Shown here: piece after piece, positions 15,420 through 24,071 of the stretch
Layout: every line of letters starts with the position of its first letter
Numbering within the stretch: position 1 is the first letter of the stretch
Origin: Acidimicrobiia bacterium
GTDB taxonomy: Bacteria; Actinomycetota; Acidimicrobiia; Spongiisociales; ZC4RG35
NCBI GenBank assembly: GCA_013812505.1
Contig: JACCTH010000022.1
Location: 1 to 52,115, forward strand
Reading direction: 5' to 3'
Length of the DNA: 52,115 nucleotides
Program-made: the position numbers and the translations under genes
The notes under the pieces: generated by a model
The model's input: the letters and a program-made list of their open reading frames with translations, nothing else
Databases searched by the model: none
Told to the model about the DNA's origin: nothing

Positions 15420-16304
15420 CTACTTGGTGAATCCGAGGCGATCAAGCGATCCGGCGCGGCGTTGCCAGTCGGGCTCGACCTTGACTTGGAGCTGGAGGTG
15501 GACCTTGCTCCCGAGCAGGGCTTCCAGTTCCTCCCGAGCCTCGCTCCCCGCTTCCTGCAACATCAAACCACCCTTGCCGATGACGATTCCCTTCTGCGAG
15601 TTTCGCTCCACGAGCACATCGGCCTCAATTCGCAGGAGGTCATTCTCCTCTTCCATGTCATTGAGTCGGACGTGGAGCGAATGCGGAAGCTCTTCCCGCA
15701 AACGATCAAGGAACTTCTCGCGGATGATCTCCTGAACCAAGAACTCCTCGGGCTGATCGGTATCCATGTCGGGCGGGAACAGCGCCGGGCCCTCCGGCAA
15801 CCGGGCAGCTAGCTCTTGTTGGAGCGGCTCGATCCCGACACCGGTGACCGAACTAATCGGCACATAGGAGGCGAAGTCCCATTCAGTTGCTGCGGTGAGC
15901 TGCGCGAGCACGTCTTGGCTCGACGCCCTATCGACCTTCGTCACCGCCAGCACCACCGGCGACCCAGCCGCACGGACTCTTTCGGCGATCAACCGATCAC
16001 CTGACCCGATCGGTTGCGTCGCGTCGATGAGAAAACAGGTCACGTCGGCATCCTTGAGGCTGCCGTAGACGAGGCGGTTTAGACGACTACCGAGCTCGGT
16101 TCTGGGCTTGTGCAGACCCGGTGTGTCAATGAGAACTATTTGCCATTCGTCCGCCGGATCATTGACGACCCCGCGCACAATCGAACGAGTGGTCTGAGGA
16201 CGAGTCGAGGCGATCGTGATCTTGCGACCCACGAGCCGATTGACGAGTGTCGACTTGCCCACGTTCGGTCGCCCCACCAGCGTGACCAGGCCGCAGCGCA
16301 TCAA
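15420..16304 (-). CDS. era: ribosome assembly GTPase Era
   Basis: Binds 16S rRNA near its 3' end during 30S maturation. The product is 294 aa. The GTPase domain shows G1 GRPNVGKST, G2 around TTRSIVRG, G3 DTPGLH, G4 TKVD and G5 PISS. The C-terminal KH domain carries IVIGKGG followed by an EAREELEALLGSKVHL helix-strand. It overlaps the CorC-like gene by 4 bp (ATGA) and is encoded with ybeY, another 16S maturation factor, two genes upstream. That clustering is conserved in many bacteria. Confidence 0.97.
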   Translation of the reverse strand: MMRCGLVTLVGRPNVGKSTLVNRLVGRKITIASTRPQTTRSIVRGVVNDPADEWQIVLIDTPGLHKPRTELGSRLNRLVYGSLKDADVTCFLIDATQPIGSGDRLIAERVRAAGSPVVLAVTKVDRASSQDVLAQLTAATEWDFASYVPISSVTGVGIEPLQQELAARLPEGPALFPPDMDTDQPEEFLVQEIIREKFLDRLREELPHSLHVRLNDMEEENDLLRIEADVLVERNSQKGIVIGKGGLMLQEAGSEAREELEALLGSKVHLQLQVKVEPDWQRRAGSLDRLGFTK

Positions 16305-17470
16305 GTGCGACGGGCAAGGATCGAGGAAACCCGCCGCCCTTGAAGACGATCGACTTCGAGCTCGATCCCGTTGATCTCAAAGCGCTCTCCTTCTTCAGGA
16401 ACGCGGCCAGCCAGCCCCAGCACCAAACCCGCCACTGTGTCCCATTCCACATCTGGCAGCTCAATGGCGAAGGTGTCGCCGAGAGTTTGGACATCGAGCC
16501 GTCCGTTGACTCGGACGACGCCTTCTTCGACTTGCTCGATCAGCTCCTCCTCCGGATCGAACTCGTCGGCAATCTCGCCGACGAGCTCTTCGAGCAGGTC
16601 CTCGATGGAGACCAAGCCAGTGATGTCGCCGTATTCGTCAACGACCATCGCCAGATGAGACTTGCTCGTTTGCATCTCGCGCAGCAGATCGGACACTCGT
16701 TTTTGCTCGGGCACAAAGGGAATGTCGCGCACGAACTCACCTAGGTCATCGATGGGCTGGCCAGCGGCATGAGCGCCAAGGACATCTTTGGTTAGGACGA
16801 CCCCTACCACCTCCTCTTGGGAGTCGGTGACCGGGTAGCGCGAGAATCCGTTTTCCGCCGATAGGGCGGCCAGTCGGGAGACATCGCTCTCGATGCCGAC
16901 CGTGATCATGTCCTGGCGGGGAACCATCACCTCGCGCACGATGGTTTCGGTGAACTCGAGCACCGAGTCGATTAGCTCGCGCTCGTCTTCCGCCTCCTGG
17001 GTTGCAGCCTCAGCCGAGATCTCTTCGGGCTCGCTTTCGTTGTCGGAGATGAGCTCATTGGCAGCTCGGCCAAAGCGCACCGTCAGCGCGAGCAGCGGCG
17101 CCAATTGATAGGCAAGCGCGCCCGGTCGGGCCCGGCCGATGGCTCGGGCAAGGAAGTCGCCGATCACCCAAAACCCGAGAACGGCTACGGCTATGCCGCC
17201 TAGAACCGAGGTGCCTTCCACCTCTCGGGTCAAGACCCAGGTGGCAGGGGCGACACCAAGGAGCAACAGAAACGAATGCACGGCGTTGATCGACGGATGC
17301 AGCACCTCGCGCATCTCGAGCAGTCGCGCGATCTTTTGCGCACCTCTCTTCCCCTCGGCCGCATCCTTGAGTGCGTCACCGCGATTGGTCCGGAGGGCGG
17401 AAGTCAGCCCAGCGCGGAGGACGGCCGCAAGCAACAGCGCTACCCCCGACAAGAGGATGATGAAGATCAT
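16301..17470 (-). CDS. CorC/HlyC (CNNM-like) membrane protein with CBS pair
   Basis: A 389-aa protein. The N-terminal 120 residues contain three or four hydrophobic segments of a DUF21-like transmembrane domain, but this part is short and divergent. A tandem CBS domain follows (TIVREVMVPRQDMITVGIE... to VVDEYGDITGLVSIEDLLEE), then a CorC_HlyC domain ending at EGERFEINGIELEV. Family members are linked to Mg2+ or Co2+ export and bind nucleotides at the CBS pair. The ion cannot be deduced. It overlaps both ybeY and era by 4 bp, and the ybeY-corC-era order is widespread. Confidence 0.93.
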   Translation of the reverse strand: MIFIILLSGVALLLAAVLRAGLTSALRTNRGDALKDAAEGKRGAQKIARLLEMREVLHPSINAVHSFLLLLGVAPATWVLTREVEGTSVLGGIAVAVLGFWVIGDFLARAIGRARPGALAYQLAPLLALTVRFGRAANELISDNESEPEEISAEAATQEAEDERELIDSVLEFTETIVREVMVPRQDMITVGIESDVSRLAALSAENGFSRYPVTDSQEEVVGVVLTKDVLGAHAAGQPIDDLGEFVRDIPFVPEQKRVSDLLREMQTSKSHLAMVVDEYGDITGLVSIEDLLEELVGEIADEFDPEEELIEQVEEGVVRVNGRLDVQTLGDTFAIELPDVEWDTVAGLVLGLAGRVPEEGERFEINGIELEVDRLQGRRVSSILARRT

Positions 17471-17931
17471 CGGCGAGTCATGCCCCAGCCCGCGAGCAGA
17501 TTCCGTTCCTTTTCTTCCATGACCGCCGCATCGGCCTCGTCGGCATGGTCATAGCCCAGGCAATGGAGAACACCGTGGGTCACCATCAAGGCGAGCTCGT
17601 CCTTCTCCCCAACTTCGAGCTGCTCAGCCTGACGGCGGATATAGGCCGGAGCAAGAAACACGTCGCCGATGACAATGGGGGGCCCGGTTTCCTCCGGCAC
17701 GTGGCCGGGACGGAGGTTCTCGATCGGAAAACTCAAGACGTCGGTAGGACCTTCCTTGCCGAGGGCGTGGGTGTGGAGGTCCGCCATACCTTCTTCGCTT
17801 ACCAAGATGACCGACAATTCGGCCGTCGCTGGATATCCCTCCGCGGCGAGTACTTCTGTGACCCATTGGCGGACTTGCTCGAGATCTAAATCGGACGAGT
17901 CGCCCTCATCCTCGACAAGCACCGTCATCAA
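17467..17931 (-). CDS. ybeY: endoribonuclease YbeY
   Basis: Metal-dependent RNase for 16S rRNA 3'-end maturation and 70S quality control, 154 aa, the normal length. The zinc-binding motif is intact as THGVLHCLGYDH with three histidines, and the upstream TDVLSFP segment is typical. It overlaps the pgpH stop and the corC-like start by 4 bp each, within the pgpH-ybeY-corC-era run. Confidence 0.97.
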   Translation of the reverse strand: MMTVLVEDEGDSSDLDLEQVRQWVTEVLAAEGYPATAELSVILVSEEGMADLHTHALGKEGPTDVLSFPIENLRPGHVPEETGPPIVIGDVFLAPAYIRRQAEQLEVGEKDELALMVTHGVLHCLGYDHADEADAAVMEEKERNLLAGWGMTRR

Positions 17932-20429
17932 GTTCCCGGGAAATTGGGGTACTGGATGCGTTGGTGATAATGGCCAATGAGGGCTTCGAGAAAAGCCCGC
18001 CGGGTCCGAGTCAACTGGGCAAGGGTGAGCGATGACTCGGTGAGCTGACCGTCGTTGACTTTCTCATCAATCACGCGGCCCACGACCTTTTCGATCGCTT
18101 GCGGAGTGGGTTCCTCAGCTTGAAAGACCGCCCGACAGGCGGCTTCTAGCGAGTCGGCCAGCATCACAATCGCCATCTCCGCGGAGCGGGGTTTGTGCCC
18201 CGTGTGGCGGAAGTCGTTCGGATCGATTTCCTCACCTTCTTCGGCGCGGGCTTTCTCGTAGAAGAACCGCATGATCCCGTCGCCGTGGTGGCTGACGATG
18301 GCTTCGGTCACTTCGGTGGGAATGCGGTAACTGCGAGCGAGCTTCACTCCTTCGGTGACGTGTTGGCGGATCATCTCCACCGATTGGCGCGGCGGGATTT
18401 CGTCGTGCGGATTCCCACCGCCGAACTGGTTCTCGATGAAGAAGGTGGGATTCAACGTCTTCCCTAAGTCGTGGTAGTAGGCCGCGGCGCGAGCGAGCAG
18501 CGGATTGGCACCCACCGCGCGGGCGGCGGCATCGGCCAACGTGCCCACCATCAGCGAGTGATTGAAAGTGCCAAATGCCTTGTCTTGGAGCAAGGCCAAC
18601 GCCTCATGGTTGAGGTCGGTCAGCTCAAGCAAGCGCAGGTTGGTGGTGATGTCGAAGGCATTCTCGAAGAATTGGAGCACGGCCAGTCCGAGCAACGCGC
18701 TGACCACCGAAACTCCGGCGGCGAGCGCGCTAGCCGATCCGATCACAAGCCATGGCTCTTGATCAGGAGCGGCATGGAAATACCAAGCGACGGCCGCCGC
18801 GATCGTTGCCGCGGCGGCAGCCGATGCCAGGACTGCCTTGCGGTAACCGCCACGCGACGAAAGGCTGGAGACGAACCCGACCGGCACCATCGTCGACATG
18901 GCGGCATAAACCGTAAGGCCGGGGTCACGGGTGCCCGTTGCGACCAGCACGGCAATCGCGATGCCCATCAAAGCCGCGACCCGCGAATCAAAAAGCACGG
19001 TGGTCATCAGACCAAAGATCACTGTCGGCAAGAGATACCAGGCCGCTACCTCATCGACGCCGGCTTGCGCCTGAATCGTCAGTCGCACCGCTCCGGCGGC
19101 GAGCACAATCAGCAGCCCAAGAAGAGCCGCCATTCGCGGGCGGTCCCAAAGCTCGCGGCGGAAGCGTGCGAGATACACCCCTATCGAGACGACCATCGCC
19201 GCCAGGACCGCAAAAAGACCCAAGGATTGACCGCTTTCGGCCAGGCTGACTGCTTGTGTCGCCCGGATCGCGTTGACTTGCAAAAGGCTCAGCTCCGATG
19301 CTTGCAAGGCGATGTTCTTGCCGGCCGGGTAGGAAACGATGACATCTTCGACCCCGCTTCGGGCGCGTTCGACCTCCGCTTCGGTGGCCTCGCGGTCGAA
19401 GAGATAGTTGGCTCGCACCGCATGCGAAACGATGTCGGCTGCAGCACTACGTGCGAGGGGATCGGCGGTCGAGCCGATCAGAACCAGCGGTGGGCTGTCG
19501 AGAATGGCACCGCGAATCAGGTTCAGGTCGCCGCTCGTAAGCCTGGTCCCGAAGATGTCAACGAGCTTGCCCACCGCTCCCTCGTTGACCGCCGCGAGCC
19601 AGCTCGGCTCGCCGAGAGCATTGCGCACGACATCGCCTGTCGCATAAGTAACCAACAGCTCGATCGTGGTCCGTTCGAGGTTGGGCTCTTCCGCCACCAG
19701 GTCGGCGATCTGCGCCTCGACGCTGCGTACCGCCGGCTTGTATCCGACTGGCAGGCTCACGCAGATTTCGTCGCACTCGACCGCTTGCAGTTCGTTGCCT
19801 GTCGACAGTGTCAACGAGAGGGGGAAGTCGGGGTCGGCGCCGTCCACCGACACCTGGGCCGGAACGACACTGACGTCCGTTTGCCAGGTTCCATCGCTCT
19901 GAGTCTCCGCCGTCCCAATCTCGATGCCGTTCTCGTCGTAGACGAAGACTGAAACACCCCCGAGACCGCGATCAGCCGCTTCGGTGACCAGGCCGTCGGA
20001 ATTTGCATCGAGGAAAACTTGTCCAGCCACATCGATCACCGCGACTTCTCCGGCGGTCGTCGAGACGTCGGGCACGGTCGTCTCCACTGGGATCAGGTCG
20101 GGCAAGGTCAGCGATGGAACGACCGCAGTGGAATCCATCACTCCGGTGATCGTTGCTTGCATGATTGCCTCGATGTCGGCGAAAGCAGCCTGCTCGGCAC
20201 TTTCGTCACGGGACAGGATGTCATTCACTGCATCCTCGGCCTCATCGCGCTTCTGCTCGGTTGCGTCCTCATCGACCACGTCCGCATCCACCCGCGCCAC
20301 GTAATCGCGCGTCGCCAACTGACCCGGCTCCAGGGAGGCGAGCTCACTGCCACCGAGCGACAGCATGGTCCAGGCCCCAACCACGGTGGCAATAAAGATC
20401 GCCAGCCTGATGGCGTTGACGCGGTTCAT
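17928..20429 (-). CDS. pgpH: 7TM-HD c-di-AMP phosphodiesterase PgpH-like, with extra extracytoplasmic beta domain
   Basis: An 833-aa membrane phosphodiesterase; PgpH family members hydrolyse c-di-AMP. Order: one N-terminal helix (about 7-25), a large extracytoplasmic 7TMR-HDED domain to about 400, seven transmembrane helices (about 402-590), and a cytoplasmic HD domain with HSLMVG, the metal pair His653-Asp654 in YYHDLGK, and VSHHGDG. The odd feature is about residues 130-235. There, an SdrD-B/CNA-like unit (VAGQVFLDANSDGLVTEA, GGVSVFVYDENG, QSDGTWQTDV) and a pair of cysteines (219, 223) lie inside the HDED domain. DANSDG looks like a Ca2+ loop. It is coupled by 4-bp overlaps to phoH and ybeY. 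Confidence 0.93.
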   Translation of the reverse strand: MNRVNAIRLAIFIATVVGAWTMLSLGGSELASLEPGQLATRDYVARVDADVVDEDATEQKRDEAEDAVNDILSRDESAEQAAFADIEAIMQATITGVMDSTAVVPSLTLPDLIPVETTVPDVSTTAGEVAVIDVAGQVFLDANSDGLVTEAADRGLGGVSVFVYDENGIEIGTAETQSDGTWQTDVSVVPAQVSVDGADPDFPLSLTLSTGNELQAVECDEICVSLPVGYKPAVRSVEAQIADLVAEEPNLERTTIELLVTYATGDVVRNALGEPSWLAAVNEGAVGKLVDIFGTRLTSGDLNLIRGAILDSPPLVLIGSTADPLARSAAADIVSHAVRANYLFDREATEAEVERARSGVEDVIVSYPAGKNIALQASELSLLQVNAIRATQAVSLAESGQSLGLFAVLAAMVVSIGVYLARFRRELWDRPRMAALLGLLIVLAAGAVRLTIQAQAGVDEVAAWYLLPTVIFGLMTTVLFDSRVAALMGIAIAVLVATGTRDPGLTVYAAMSTMVPVGFVSSLSSRGGYRKAVLASAAAAATIAAAVAWYFHAAPDQEPWLVIGSASALAAGVSVVSALLGLAVLQFFENAFDITTNLRLLELTDLNHEALALLQDKAFGTFNHSLMVGTLADAAARAVGANPLLARAAAYYHDLGKTLNPTFFIENQFGGGNPHDEIPPRQSVEMIRQHVTEGVKLARSYRIPTEVTEAIVSHHGDGIMRFFYEKARAEEGEEIDPNDFRHTGHKPRSAEMAIVMLADSLEAACRAVFQAEEPTPQAIEKVVGRVIDEKVNDGQLTESSLTLAQLTRTRRAFLEALIGHYHQRIQYPNFPGT

Positions 20430-21394
20430 CGGTCGTCGACCTCGGCTCGGGCGTAGGCATCGACGATCGCCGCAACAATGCGGTGACGAACGACGTCCTT
20501 GCTCGTGAGCTCGACAAAAGAAACGCCGGGAATGCCGGCCAGGATCCGACGGACTATGGCCAAACCCGAGAGTTTTTCCGAGGGCAAGTCGGTCTGGGTG
20601 GCGTCGCCGGTGACGATCATCTTGGAATTGAAACCGAGGCGAGTGAGAAACATCTTCATTTGCTCGGGCGAGCTGTTCTGCGCCTCGTCGAGAATCACGC
20701 AGGCGTCATTGAGTGTCCGCCCCCGCATGTAGGCCAACGGGGCGATTTCAATCGTGCCCCGCTCAGTAAGGCGGGCGGTTTCCTCGGGACCCAGCATGTC
20801 CCAAAGGGCGTCGTACAGCGGGCGCAAATACGGGTCGATCTTGGCGAAAAGGTCGCCCGGCAGAAACCCAAGCCGTTCGCCCGCTTCGACCGCTGGACGG
20901 GTGAGGATGATCCGGCGGACGGCGCCCGCCGACAGAGCTTCCACTGCCGCCGCCATTGCCAGATAGGTCTTGCCCGTGCCGGCCGGACCGATGCCGAATG
21001 TCACTGTGTTCTCGCGAATGGCGGTGATGTAGCGGTGCTGGCCATGGGTCTTGGGCCGGACGAGCTTTCCCCGACCGACCGCCAATCCGTCGGTGAGAAC
21101 GCCGGCGGGACTCGGGACCGAATCGCGCACCATCCCAACTAGTTGCTCGACCCGCTGGAGATCGAGGCTGCCTCCTTCCTGGACGAGCAAGAGCATCTCC
21201 TCGAGGGCGGTCTTGGCCTCCTCGACCTCGCGGGCGGGTCCGGAAATGGCGACTTCATTGCCACGCGCCACCAGGACGACGGCGGGAAAAGCCTGCTCGA
21301 GCGCTTTCAGGTTCGAGTCAGCCTGCCCGAGCAGATCGAGCATGAGATGATTCGAGGAGACGCGCAGGCGTTGTTCGACTAGGTCGGGAGTCAC
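20426..21394 (-). CDS. phoH: PhoH-family ATPase
   Basis: A 322-aa cytoplasmic P-loop ATPase of the PhoH/PhoL type, thought to act on RNA together with YbeY. An N-terminal KH-like region (about 1-95) precedes the ATPase with Walker A GPAGTGKT, RRIILTRPAVEAGERLGFLPGD and Walker B VILDEAQNSSPEQMKMFLTR, then the sensor TGDATQTDLP. The start is GTG. Its stop overlaps pgpH by 4 bp, and the phoH-pgpH-ybeY order matches that of many Firmicutes and Actinomycetota. Confidence 0.96.
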   Translation of the reverse strand: MTPDLVEQRLRVSSNHLMLDLLGQADSNLKALEQAFPAVVLVARGNEVAISGPAREVEEAKTALEEMLLLVQEGGSLDLQRVEQLVGMVRDSVPSPAGVLTDGLAVGRGKLVRPKTHGQHRYITAIRENTVTFGIGPAGTGKTYLAMAAAVEALSAGAVRRIILTRPAVEAGERLGFLPGDLFAKIDPYLRPLYDALWDMLGPEETARLTERGTIEIAPLAYMRGRTLNDACVILDEAQNSSPEQMKMFLTRLGFNSKMIVTGDATQTDLPSEKLSGLAIVRRILAGIPGVSFVELTSKDVVRHRIVAAIVDAYARAEVDDR

Positions 21395-21461
21395 GGCAGA
21401 TCGGCCGGAATGATCAAGTTGAAATTATACCGACGGCGGCTTCATAAAGGGCTAACTGGTT

Positions 21462-21806
21462 CTATCCCGGTGGCCAGGTGAACCGGCGGCCCGCCATCAC
21501 ATGCAAATGAAGATGCCCGACTGTCTGTCCCCCTTCAGGACCGATATTGGTGACAAGCCGCCAACCGTTGGCATGATTCTCACCGATCTCCTGCGCGGCG
21601 CGACCAAGCGCGCTCCACACCTGCGCGTGATCGGGTCGATCAAAATCGACCTCCCCCATCGACCCGATGTGCATTCGCGGGATGACCAGCACATGCTCGG
21701 GCGCGATCGGGTTGATGTCGCGGAATGAAATCGTGTCCTCGGTCTCCGCGACACGTTCGGAGGGTATCTCGCCTGCCACCAACCGGCAGAACAGGCAGTC
21801 GTTCAT
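21462..21806 (-). CDS. HIT-family (Hint-type) nucleotide hydrolase
   Basis: A 114-aa histidine-triad protein. It begins with NDCLFCRLVAGEIPSERV, contains a CLFC pair typical of zinc-binding Hint proteins, and has the triad GHLHLHVMAGR near the C-terminus (H-x-H-x-H). Hint enzymes hydrolyse purine phosphoramidates such as aminoacyl-AMP. The start overlaps the stop of the BldD-like gene by 4 bp. A 67-bp gap separates it from phoH, so the two may be expressed separately. Confidence 0.94.
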   Translation of the reverse strand: MNDCLFCRLVAGEIPSERVAETEDTISFRDINPIAPEHVLVIPRMHIGSMGEVDFDRPDHAQVWSALGRAAQEIGENHANGWRLVTNIGPEGGQTVGHLHLHVMAGRRFTWPPG

Positions 21807-22240
21807 TCGAGCTGGGACAGCACCTGGCGGATCGTGGTGCGATCAGATCGGGCGAGCGCCGCCAAGAGCTCCAGGTCACCATGACGTACAGCCATGGAGG
21901 TGGCGCCGGCTCGTCGGCGCATTTGGATCGCCACCAAGAAGCGTCGGATCAAATCAGAAACGTCGTCGTCGACCCGACTCATCTCATCTAGATCGATCAT
22001 GACTTCTCCATTACCTTCCACCGCCGAAGGGATGAGATGCGCGACGTCGATTTGATAAAGGGCGGCGAGCCGATGGAGGCGCTGGACCGAGATCGCTCGC
22101 TCTCCCCGCTCGTAGGCGCCGAGCACCGATGACCGAAACTCGAGCTCAGACCTTTTTTCGACCTCCTGGAGCGACCAGCCGCGGTGGCGGCGGGCGGTGC
22201 GCAGGCGAACGCCCAACGCCTTGTCAAAATTGTCGACGAT
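21803..22240 (-). CDS. BldD-like XRE-family transcriptional regulator
   Basis: A DNA-binding regulator with an N-terminal helix-turn-helix, LRTARRHRGWSLQEVEKRSE then VLGAYERGERAISVQRLHRLAALY, very like actinobacterial BldD. The C-terminal domain is shorter than in Streptomyces BldD (about 145 against 165 residues) and the c-di-GMP-binding signature is not evident. Start: the first usable canonical codon is TTG at 22216, but it has no ribosome binding site and would cut the conserved helix 1. AAGGAGG lies just upstream of an in-frame ATC at 22240-22238, with 7 bases between GGAGG and ATC. No ATG, GTG or TTG occurs between the TAG at 22273 and 22216. I therefore take ATC as the start (145 aa). 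It overlaps the HIT gene. Confidence 0.85.
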   Translation of the reverse strand: MVDNFDKALGVRLRTARRHRGWSLQEVEKRSELEFRSSVLGAYERGERAISVQRLHRLAALYQIDVAHLIPSAVEGNGEVMIDLDEMSRVDDDVSDLIRRFLVAIQMRRRAGATSMAVRHGDLELLAALARSDRTTIRQVLSQLE

Positions 22241-22315
22241 GTCCCTGCCTCCTTCCCCCGGGGCCGGACACTACCACGGAGAGTGGTTGCACGGCACTAG
22301 TCATCGCCGATCCAC

Positions 22316-22966
22316 TTAGGAAATAGTGCGAAAGACGGCCGCGGCGACCACCGCGGCGGTTTCGGTGCGGAGGACGTTCCGACCGAGATTGACGAGTGGC
22401 CACCCTGTAGCCACTTCCATCTCATCCCAACCACCTTCCGGGCCGATCAACACCCTCAGTGGCGGACGCTCACGGAGAGAGACACCGACAGGGTCGGCCA
22501 TAACAGTGGGTAGACGGTCGTCGAGCTCAGAAAGCGTCACCCACCCTGGCTCGACTTTTGTCAACCAGGCCCCGCGCGACTGCTCAAGGGCGGATACCGC
22601 CCACTCCTGCGCTCGTTCCATCGCATTCGGTCGAGCATTCCCATAGTGGGTCTTGAGCCACCGAACACTGGTGACTTCTAGTTCGGCTGCCTTCTCAACC
22701 AGCCAGCGCACACGGTCCCTCTCGTGAGGCGGTGCGACCGCCAACTCGACTTCCGGCAGAGGATCGGTGGTCGACTCACCCTGGCGATGGATCGTTCCCT
22801 CACCCAACGACCCGACGCCTCTTGTGCCGTTGCCATCGGTGTAGGAAACGACTTCGCCCTTTGAAAGCCTCAGGACTCTTATGAGGTGATGGATCTGTTG
22901 GCCGACAAGCGGGATCTCGTCGTCGGGCCAGGGCCGGGGCACATAGAGATGGGGGACGTTGGCCAC
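22316..22966 (-). CDS. rsmE: 16S rRNA m3U1498 methyltransferase RsmE
   Basis: SPOUT-class methyltransferase acting on U1498 of 16S rRNA in the 30S subunit. The product is 216 aa, slightly short for the family. An N-terminal PUA-like region (HHLIRVLRLSKGEVV) precedes the knotted SAM-binding domain, with VEKAAELEVTSVRW, VLIGPEGGWDEME and LGRNVLRTETAA. It starts at GTG, 3 bp after the dnaJ stop, so it is co-transcribed with dnaJ as in many genomes. Confidence 0.96.
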   Translation of the reverse strand: MANVPHLYVPRPWPDDEIPLVGQQIHHLIRVLRLSKGEVVSYTDGNGTRGVGSLGEGTIHRQGESTTDPLPEVELAVAPPHERDRVRWLVEKAAELEVTSVRWLKTHYGNARPNAMERAQEWAVSALEQSRGAWLTKVEPGWVTLSELDDRLPTVMADPVGVSLRERPPLRVLIGPEGGWDEMEVATGWPLVNLGRNVLRTETAAVVAAAVFRTIS

Positions 22967-22969
22967 TCT

Positions 22970-24058
22970 TCAAGCGGAGAGCGGGCCGCGCCGCCGGCGG
23001 CGCTTGCGGGGATTCTCTCCGCTAACTGCGGCAAAGGCTCGCAGCGCTTCTTCCTGCTCGAGGTTGAGCGAGGTGGGAACCTCCACGATCGTTCGCACGA
23101 GCAGATCCCCCCGACCCCGCCGACCGAGCCGCGCAGTACCCAAACCCACAAGGCGGAAAAATGTGCCTGGCTGGGTACCCGGTGGAACCTCGAGGGGCTC
23201 GGTACCGCCCTCCAACAGGGGAACATCGACCTTGGTGCCAAGCGCAACCTCTGCCATTCCGACCCGCAACTTATGCTCGAGATCGTCGCCGACTCGGTCG
23301 AACTGAGCATTGGGCTTGACCCGCACCTCAACATGGAGGTCGCCAGGGCCGCCCCGCCGGCCGGCCGACTCCCCATGCCCGGTCAATCGGAGGCGGGTAC
23401 CGGCAGGCACCCCGGCCGGAATTTCGACGCGCATGCTGCGATCCGAATCATGCGCGCCCATCCCGCGACAATCCGGGCAGGGATCGGTCACCAGAGTTCC
23501 TTGCCCGCTGCAGGTGGAGCAAGTGGCGATGCTCATCATCGTTCCAAGGAGCCCGCGACGTGCGACGCGAACGCTGCCGGCGCCGCCACAAGTTGGACAG
23601 GTGATCGGCGAGGTGCCGGGCGCGGTGCCCTGTCCGACGCAGGTCTCACACGTCACCGCCGAGCGAAACTTCACCTCGGTCTCTCCGCCGAATGCAGCAA
23701 CCTTCAACTCAACCTCGGTTACGACCAGCAGGTCTCGGCCGCGAGGATCCGATCGGGTGGTCTGACCGAAGAAGCCGCCATCCCCGAAAACCGACCGAAT
23801 CAGGTCGTCGAGCCCACCCATCCCGGAGAAAAGGTCGCCGAAATCAATCACGTCCCCCCGGTCATAACTGGCCTTCCGGGCAGGGTCGCTAAGGACTTCG
23901 TACGCCTCAGCGATGCGGCGGAACCGAGCCTCGGCGCCGGCATCACCAGGGTTGGCATCGGGGTGAGAGTCACGCGCCTGGCGACGGAAAGCGCTCTTGA
24001 TTTCCTCGACGCTGGCTTTGCGTTCGAGGCCGAGGTCGGCGTAGTAATCGCGGGGCAT
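22970..24058 (-). CDS. dnaJ: chaperone DnaJ (Hsp40)
   Basis: Co-chaperone that delivers clients to DnaK and stimulates its ATPase. The product is 362 aa from the ATG at 24058. The J domain (2-66) carries SHPDANPGD with the HPD motif. The Gly/Phe-rich linker is short. The zinc-binding domain has four repeats (CETCVGQG, CPTCGGAG, CSTCSGQG, CPDCRGMG), then the client-binding domains and a basic C-terminus (PRKRRRRRG). The frame is open to 24130, but MPRDYYADLGL is the natural start. dnaK and grpE are not in this window. It follows hrcA and a GNAT gene. Confidence 0.97.
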   Translation of the reverse strand: MPRDYYADLGLERKASVEEIKSAFRRQARDSHPDANPGDAGAEARFRRIAEAYEVLSDPARKASYDRGDVIDFGDLFSGMGGLDDLIRSVFGDGGFFGQTTRSDPRGRDLLVVTEVELKVAAFGGETEVKFRSAVTCETCVGQGTAPGTSPITCPTCGGAGSVRVARRGLLGTMMSIATCSTCSGQGTLVTDPCPDCRGMGAHDSDRSMRVEIPAGVPAGTRLRLTGHGESAGRRGGPGDLHVEVRVKPNAQFDRVGDDLEHKLRVGMAEVALGTKVDVPLLEGGTEPLEVPPGTQPGTFFRLVGLGTARLGRRGRGDLLVRTIVEVPTSLNLEQEEALRAFAAVSGENPRKRRRRRGPLSA

Positions 24059-24071
24059 TGAGGACCTAAAT

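Noticed and set aside
18471-19952. 493-aa open frame on the + strand
   Set aside because: It is antisense to pgpH, has no recognisable motif, is Arg/His/Gln-rich in the manner of high-GC shadow frames, and lacks a ribosome binding site.
22886-24061. 391-aa open frame on the + strand
   Set aside because: It lies entirely opposite rsmE start and dnaJ, whose motifs are unmistakable.
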